Of a stretch of 64,000 nt of DNA, positions 61,101 through 64,000 are shown one piece after another; position 1 is the stretch's first letter; every line of letters starts with the position of its first letter. The DNA is taken from assembly GCA_036506155.1 (NCBI GenBank), contig DASXSF010000037.1, positions 62,001-126,000 of the forward strand. The letters run 5' to 3'. The translations under genes were made by a program, and so were the position numbers. The stretch comes from DASXRA01 sp036506155. GTDB lineage: Bacteria; Actinomycetota; Actinomycetes; Mycobacteriales; Jatrophihabitantaceae. The notes below the pieces were generated by a model. That model was given only the letters and a program-made list of their open reading frames with translations, had not been told where the DNA came from and did not search any database.

Positions 61101-62312
61101 CCGACACTGACACTCCACCTCAGCCGGCCGCGCAACGTCGTCGGTGTCACGCTCCACACACTGGCGACGGCACCGGTCGCCACGCCGCGCGAAGTGTTGG
61201 TGAGTGCGGGCAAGCAGCGCTGGACGGGCTCGATACCGTCGGACGGAGCCGTTCGCTTCCCGGTAGCCGCACTCACTCGCACGGTCACGATCACGGTCCT
61301 GAGCGCTCGGCCGCGCAGCACGACGAGCTCGGTGTCCACGGCGACGAGACCCCTGGCGTCAGGCATCAGCGAGGTGACCGTCGACACGGCGCCTCGATCG
61401 CCGGCTTCGCGGCCGGGCAGCTCGATCGTCATCGGCTGCGACGGCGGCGTGTCTGTCGACGTAGACGGCCAGCGAATTCCCCTGCGCGTCGTCGCGAACA
61501 GGGCTGCGGCGCTGACGGGGCAGCCGGTGCTCGCGGCGCCCTGCGACTCGACGCCGGTCACGTTGACTCAAGGGACGCATGGCCTGGAACTGGCCGCGTC
61601 GTCCCTGGCTGCTCCGGTGAGCGTCACGCTCTCGAAGCCGGGAGCATCGCTTACGAGCACCAGCCCGTCAGCGGGCACCGAGTCGGTCGAGTCCTGGGGC
61701 GCGACTTCGCGACGGATCCGCGTTGATTCGTCGTCGGCGGCCCTGCTTGTGATACGAGAGAACTTCAACGCTGGATGGCGCGCGAGCGTCGATGGGCATC
61801 ACCTCGTTCCTATTCGGGTGGACGGCTGGCAGCAAGCGTTCGTCGTGCCCGCCGGCGTGCACGGCGTCGTCGCCGTGACATACGCGCCGCAGCGGCCCTT
61901 CACCATCGGATTGATCATCGGATTGATCGCCGCGCTGGCTGTTGTCATCCTGGCGCTGATTCCGGCTCGCGCGCGCGAACGCCGCCCCGTGGGCGAGGCA
62001 CGGCTCCGCCGCTGGACGTTACTCGGCGGACTTGCTGTGGCGGTGACCCTGCTGGGTGGTCTATACGGCCTCGCTGTGCTGGCCGCGACGCTCGGCGCGC
62101 TGGCCCTGCTCGGTCGGACGGTCCGCGGCGCGCCCATCTGGGTCAGTGCCGGATTGATCGTCCTTGCCGCGTTGTCCGTCGCGCGCACCAGCTCCTACCA
62201 CGTGTTCGACGTCGCCAACAGCGCGATGACTCAGCTGCTCTGCCTGGCGGCGGTCGTGATCTCGGCCGTCGGCACCTCAACACCGGTGCGCCGCCACGGC
62301 CGGGTGCCGTAG
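58173..62312 (+). CDS. aftD: Alpha-(1->3)-arabinofuranosyltransferase AftD
   Basis: A GT-C membrane enzyme of 1379 residues (M. tuberculosis AftD about 1400). The N-terminal third holds about ten helices, with the DTKIDLVISP loop where the catalytic Asp is expected. A long extracytoplasmic region follows with two F5/8-type-C carbohydrate-binding-like domains (about 685-840 with SAVDGDPSTFWGSS; about 945-1050 with AAVDGDLGTTWQA). C-terminal helices close it (about 1250-1370). In Mycobacterium it adds arabinose to arabinogalactan and lipoarabinomannan; whether this organism makes those polymers is unknown. The last 82 bases overlap the acyltransferase gene. Confidence 0.93.
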   Translation: MTATSTAERVSAGTLAPPPPRPPRSVERLRLTVVTLCLALLALAQSAGNAATDTKIDLVISPLRFLSRALRLWDPVGAAGQLQNQAYGYLFPMGPFFALAHGVGLAPWEMQRVWEACLVVAAFLGVYRLSGRLGVDGFWPPVGAGLVYALAPRMLSELTSISSELMPVAALPWVLLPLVTGAREGSPRRAAARSGVALLFAGGVNAAATLAILPVPALWLMTRRRGPRRRALMAWWALAAVLACTWWLVPLVLLGKYSPPFLDWIESSSTTTLPTSLLATLRGVDHWESYLGANIWPAGWIFASAPATILATAAVTGAGLAGLARRSVPQRLFLWSTLLLGLVLVTAGHAATVGPPGAEAVRAWLDGPLVAFRNVHKFDPLIRLPLALGVGHLLATTTVPRNAWARVATWRVHVPARALAAAAVTAVGLVAVSPALTNHLVSSQRVTTEPGWWRQAASWLAANSHGARALVVPGSASPVYLWGGTVDNALQPIATTPWTTRDSVPLTQAGYIRLLDSIEQILSTGAAHPELAPLLARAGIGYVILANDLDAYKSVATRQVFVHATLEDSPGFALRAHYGPLLGGNASSSNLLDGGASVPQAAVAIYQVAGWTGSTDLVPLQGAVEASGSSDVIPALVARGLQQDTPVLLGHDAESADVQDPVRVTTDGIRKQEASFGNLLTKSSTMTASGTYSADRVVHDYLPDKPGALSVMAYSGIADVTASSSGSDLLAYFNRGDDHGPWSAVDGDPSTFWGSSGLTGGVRQWLQITFDAPLRGATAQIRFAQVLGALPTEVAVRTDAGTIVQAVAPTTQAQQIRMPPGSTRTLRVTVLAVADHTAGASIGIASLTVPGVSPQRSLVVPSAADPSVLAFDTTPGYRSQCIEVAAQAFCDRSYRLSGEEDTALARTFIIGPGSSYQLSATVRLTPGQELDGLLDAGAPLQASASSVDSADPRVRPGAAVDGDLGTTWQAATGDQPPTLTLHLSRPRNVVGVTLHTLATAPVATPREVLVSAGKQRWTGSIPSDGAVRFPVAALTRTVTITVLSARPRSTTSSVSTATRPLASGISEVTVDTAPRSPASRPGSSIVIGCDGGVSVDVDGQRIPLRVVANRAAALTGQPVLAAPCDSTPVTLTQGTHGLELAASSLAAPVSVTLSKPGASLTSTSPSAGTESVESWGATSRRIRVDSSSAALLVIRENFNAGWRASVDGHHLVPIRVDGWQQAFVVPAGVHGVVAVTYAPQRPFTIGLIIGLIAALAVVILALIPARARERRPVGEARLRRWTLLGGLAVAVTLLGGLYGLAVLAATLGALALLGRTVRGAPIWVSAGLIVLAALSVARTSSYHVFDVANSAMTQLLCLAAVVISAVGTSTPVRRHGRVP

Positions 62313-63436
62313 CGCAGGATCGGCCGCTCGAACCAGAACCACGACGCGCTCGCGATGGCAAGGGTGGATACAACCGTCAGCATCAGCAGCTCGAGGAAAT
62401 GGCCGTGGAACTCGCGGTATCCCAGCTCGCGCTGCAACAGCAGCATCAACGGGACGTGCCACAGATAGACGCTGTAGGACACGTTGCCGAGGACGTTCGC
62501 CGTCCTCGAGCCGAGCGCCCGGCCCACCGTGCCGCCGTCGCCGAGCACGAACGGCAGGAGCAGGAAGAAGGCGACGCCCGCGTAGAGATAGTGCTGTGCG
62601 GTCCACTGCGTGAAGGTTGCCGGCGCCAGGGTGCGCGGGATCCCCAGTGGAAGCGTCGAGATCAGGTACAGCACCGCCGCGACCAGCATGCAGGTGCCCG
62701 GTGATCGCGCCCACTCTCCGAGCACACGTCTCGCCGGGCCCAAGGCCTGGCAGGAGGGTGGCACACACGTCAGTACCGCCAGGGCCATTCCGAGTGCGAA
62801 CCAATCGAGGTAGGCAGGCAACCACAACAGCGCCTGCGAATGGATGAGCGACGTGTGGTTCTCGGCGATGTTGAAGACCAGAGCTGCGATTGCGAGGACG
62901 GCCAGCATCGTGAATTGTCGGCGCAGTGCCGCGTCCGGAGTCCGCCGCCCCCGCGCTGCCAGTGCGGCCAAGATCGGGATGAGCGCGTAGAACGCGATCT
63001 CGACCGCCAGCGTCCACAGCTGCGTCAGGTTCGGGTCGTAGTCATGGTTGTCGTACGTCTGGATCAGGAGCAGGTACTGCAGATAGTCCGAGGCGCGCAC
63101 CCGATAGGTCGTGATCAGCGCCAAGGTGACAACCACTGTGAGCCACAGTGCGGGGAAGATACGCAGAGCCCGCCGCCAGAGGAACTGCCTGACCCGTGGG
63201 CGCGGGGCGAGTCCCATGGCGCGCAGCGCGAACGGCCGGTAGAGCAGGAAGCCGGAGAGTAGGAAGAAGATCGTCACGCCGCAATCCCCGCGCGAGAGCA
63301 ACGGCCCGACAAGGTCTGCGCGCAACGATCGGCCGGTGATGAATCCGATGTGCGTCAGCACGACGGCAAACGCAGCGAACGCGCGTATTCCGTCGAGCGC
63401 GGGGAAGCGCCGTTCCGACGCGGCTTCCGTCTGCAC
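62231..63436 (-). CDS. Membrane acyltransferase (acyltransferase 3 family)
   Basis: A 401-residue protein with about ten membrane segments. The N-terminal signature RRFPALDGIRAFAAFAVVLTHIGF and FFLLSGFLLYRPF are typical of OafA-like acyltransferase 3 enzymes that O-acylate surface glycans, with VSYSVYLWHVP near the end. M. tuberculosis carries such a gene (Rv0228) in the same region. GTG 63436 follows the upstream stop by 2 bases; the open frame to 63727 overlaps that gene and is unconserved. Its end overlaps aftD by 82 bases, convergent. Confidence 0.92.
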   Translation of the reverse strand: MQTEAASERRFPALDGIRAFAAFAVVLTHIGFITGRSLRADLVGPLLSRGDCGVTIFFLLSGFLLYRPFALRAMGLAPRPRVRQFLWRRALRIFPALWLTVVVTLALITTYRVRASDYLQYLLLIQTYDNHDYDPNLTQLWTLAVEIAFYALIPILAALAARGRRTPDAALRRQFTMLAVLAIAALVFNIAENHTSLIHSQALLWLPAYLDWFALGMALAVLTCVPPSCQALGPARRVLGEWARSPGTCMLVAAVLYLISTLPLGIPRTLAPATFTQWTAQHYLYAGVAFFLLLPFVLGDGGTVGRALGSRTANVLGNVSYSVYLWHVPLMLLLQRELGYREFHGHFLELLMLTVVSTLAIASASWFWFERPILRYGTRPWRRTGVEVPTAEITTAARQSS

Positions 63437-63438
63437 CG

Positions 63439-64000
63439 CTACCTGCCCGCCGGGAACGGGGCGCCGATCATGGTTCGGACAAGGCACAGACTCGTCCTGG
63501 CCGAGTGGCTGTGCACGCGTACCGAAACCGGAGAGAACACCGGCAGGCGCAGGTTGAGCGCGGCCAGGGTCGAGCCGATGACGACGGTGCCACCGCGCAC
63601 CGGGTGCGCGACTCGTCCCTGTGCGTCGACCAGGTCGACCGTGATCGTGCTCGGTGCGTTCTGATACAGCTCGAATCGCAGATACCACGATGCCGTGGCC
63701 ACGGCCTTCGACAACGGGATACTCCACACCCCCGAGCCGTGAACATACGTACCGCAGTTGACCTTCAACTTCCCTAGCCCGATCGATGCCGGCACGAATG
63801 CAGCCTTGGCGAGACGACCGTCAGCGGCGACGACCAGCGGCTCGGATCGCGGGTCTTCATAGGTTGCGTCAACTCCGCCGAGCAGAAGCACGTCGCTGAC
63901 GCTGTGCCGCGGTTCTACGCCGGACACGATGTTCGCGGGGAGCGCGGTGTCGTAGACGTTCACATGCCCGCCGGCAGACCGCGCGCTGGCGAGCATTGAG
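63439..64000 (-). CDS. Envelope protein C-terminal part (truncated at window edge)
   Basis: The last 185 or more residues of a gene that continues past the window. The visible part is a beta-rich extracytoplasmic domain (YLRFELYQNAPSTITVDLVDAQGR, GGTVVIGSTLAALNLRLPVFSP, SARTSLCLVRTMIGAPFPAG). It has two Cys, in KVNCGTYV and SLCLVR, that could pair. I do not recognise the family; it resembles the C-terminal domains attached to membrane glycosyltransferases. It runs directly into the acyltransferase gene, 2 bases apart, so they are co-transcribed. Confidence 0.75.
   Translation of the reverse strand, partial: SMLASARSAGGHVNVYDTALPANIVSGVEPRHSVSDVLLLGGVDATYEDPRSEPLVVAADGRLAKAAFVPASIGLGKLKVNCGTYVHGSGVWSIPLSKAVATASWYLRFELYQNAPSTITVDLVDAQGRVAHPVRGGTVVIGSTLAALNLRLPVFSPVSVRVHSHSARTSLCLVRTMIGAPFPAGR

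Noticed and set aside
1..64000. CRISPR array, prophage, IS element or toxin-antitoxin pair
   Set aside because: No regularly spaced repeats, transposase, integrase or phage genes were seen; gene content is core actinobacterial.

Overview
This window is a stretch of chromosome from a high-GC actinomycete. GTG and TTG starts are common, genes are packed tightly, and the gene order matches pieces of the Mycobacterium tuberculosis map. The blocks DAK2-recG-rsmD-coaD, (DivIVA-like)-DUF177-rpmF-rnc-mutM-smc-ftsY, amt-glnB-glnD, pyk-tesB-pdtaR-polA and (methyltransferase)-(GT4)-(membrane protein)-aftD all have Mycobacterium counterparts, but they are joined differently here. L28, L32, a TipA-like MerR protein, an ANTAR regulator and an AftD-type arabinosyltransferase all fit Actinobacteria. 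A lineage outside Mycobacteriales (for example Frankiales- or Jatrophihabitans-like) is my guess and is not proven. I see no prophage, insertion sequence, CRISPR array or other clear mobile element.

Layout. 1-9.3 kb: an acetyltransferase, rpmB (minus), then a tight plus-strand run of translation, repair and RNA-processing genes (DAK2 protein, recG, rsmD, coaD, a DivIVA-like protein, DUF177, rpmF, rnc, mutM) and a PPOX protein. 9.5-16 kb: a tiny coiled-coil protein, smc, an L,D-transpeptidase lipoprotein and ftsY. 16-22 kb: threonine catabolism (tdh-kbl), an SDR, a MerR regulator and aminopeptidase N. 22-32 kb: a nitrogen block (amt-glnB-glnD, a membrane protein with an HExxH motif, and gltB without gltD). 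32-43 kb: inositol phosphatase, fructosamine kinase, pyk, tesB, a PLP decarboxylase diverging from an SDR, tRNA-Leu(CAA), pdtaR, an acetyltransferase and polA. 43-51 kb: a GbsR-type regulator diverging from an ABC exporter, a two-component system, and a MacB-like ABC exporter. 51-64 kb: an envelope-glycan region with a methyltransferase, a lipoprotein hydrolase, a flippase, a multispan membrane protein, a DUF2613 protein, a GT4 transferase, a second methyltransferase, aftD, a membrane acyltransferase and a truncated envelope protein.

How it works together. The housekeeping runs are coupled by ATGA/GTGA/CTGA stop-start overlaps. The nitrogen block carries ammonium uptake, its PII sensor, the PII-modifying enzyme and the large glutamate synthase subunit, with a candidate GlnR box ahead of amt. 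Many solitary genes have a TANNNT-like -10 only 6-8 bases before the start codon, which predicts leaderless mRNAs. No gap between genes exceeds 300 bases. The larger gaps (rpmB/DAK2, PPOX/coiled-coil, coiled-coil/smc, ldt/ftsY, pepN/amt, pdtaR/GNAT, GNAT/polA) hold promoters, hairpins and short repeats listed below.

No single locus stands out as a new system. The best leads are the HExxH membrane protein between glnD and gltB, the gbsR/ABC operator, the palindromic element that supplies a stop codon at 35.8 kb, the repeat pair flanking polA, and the overlapping convergent genes of the aftD region.
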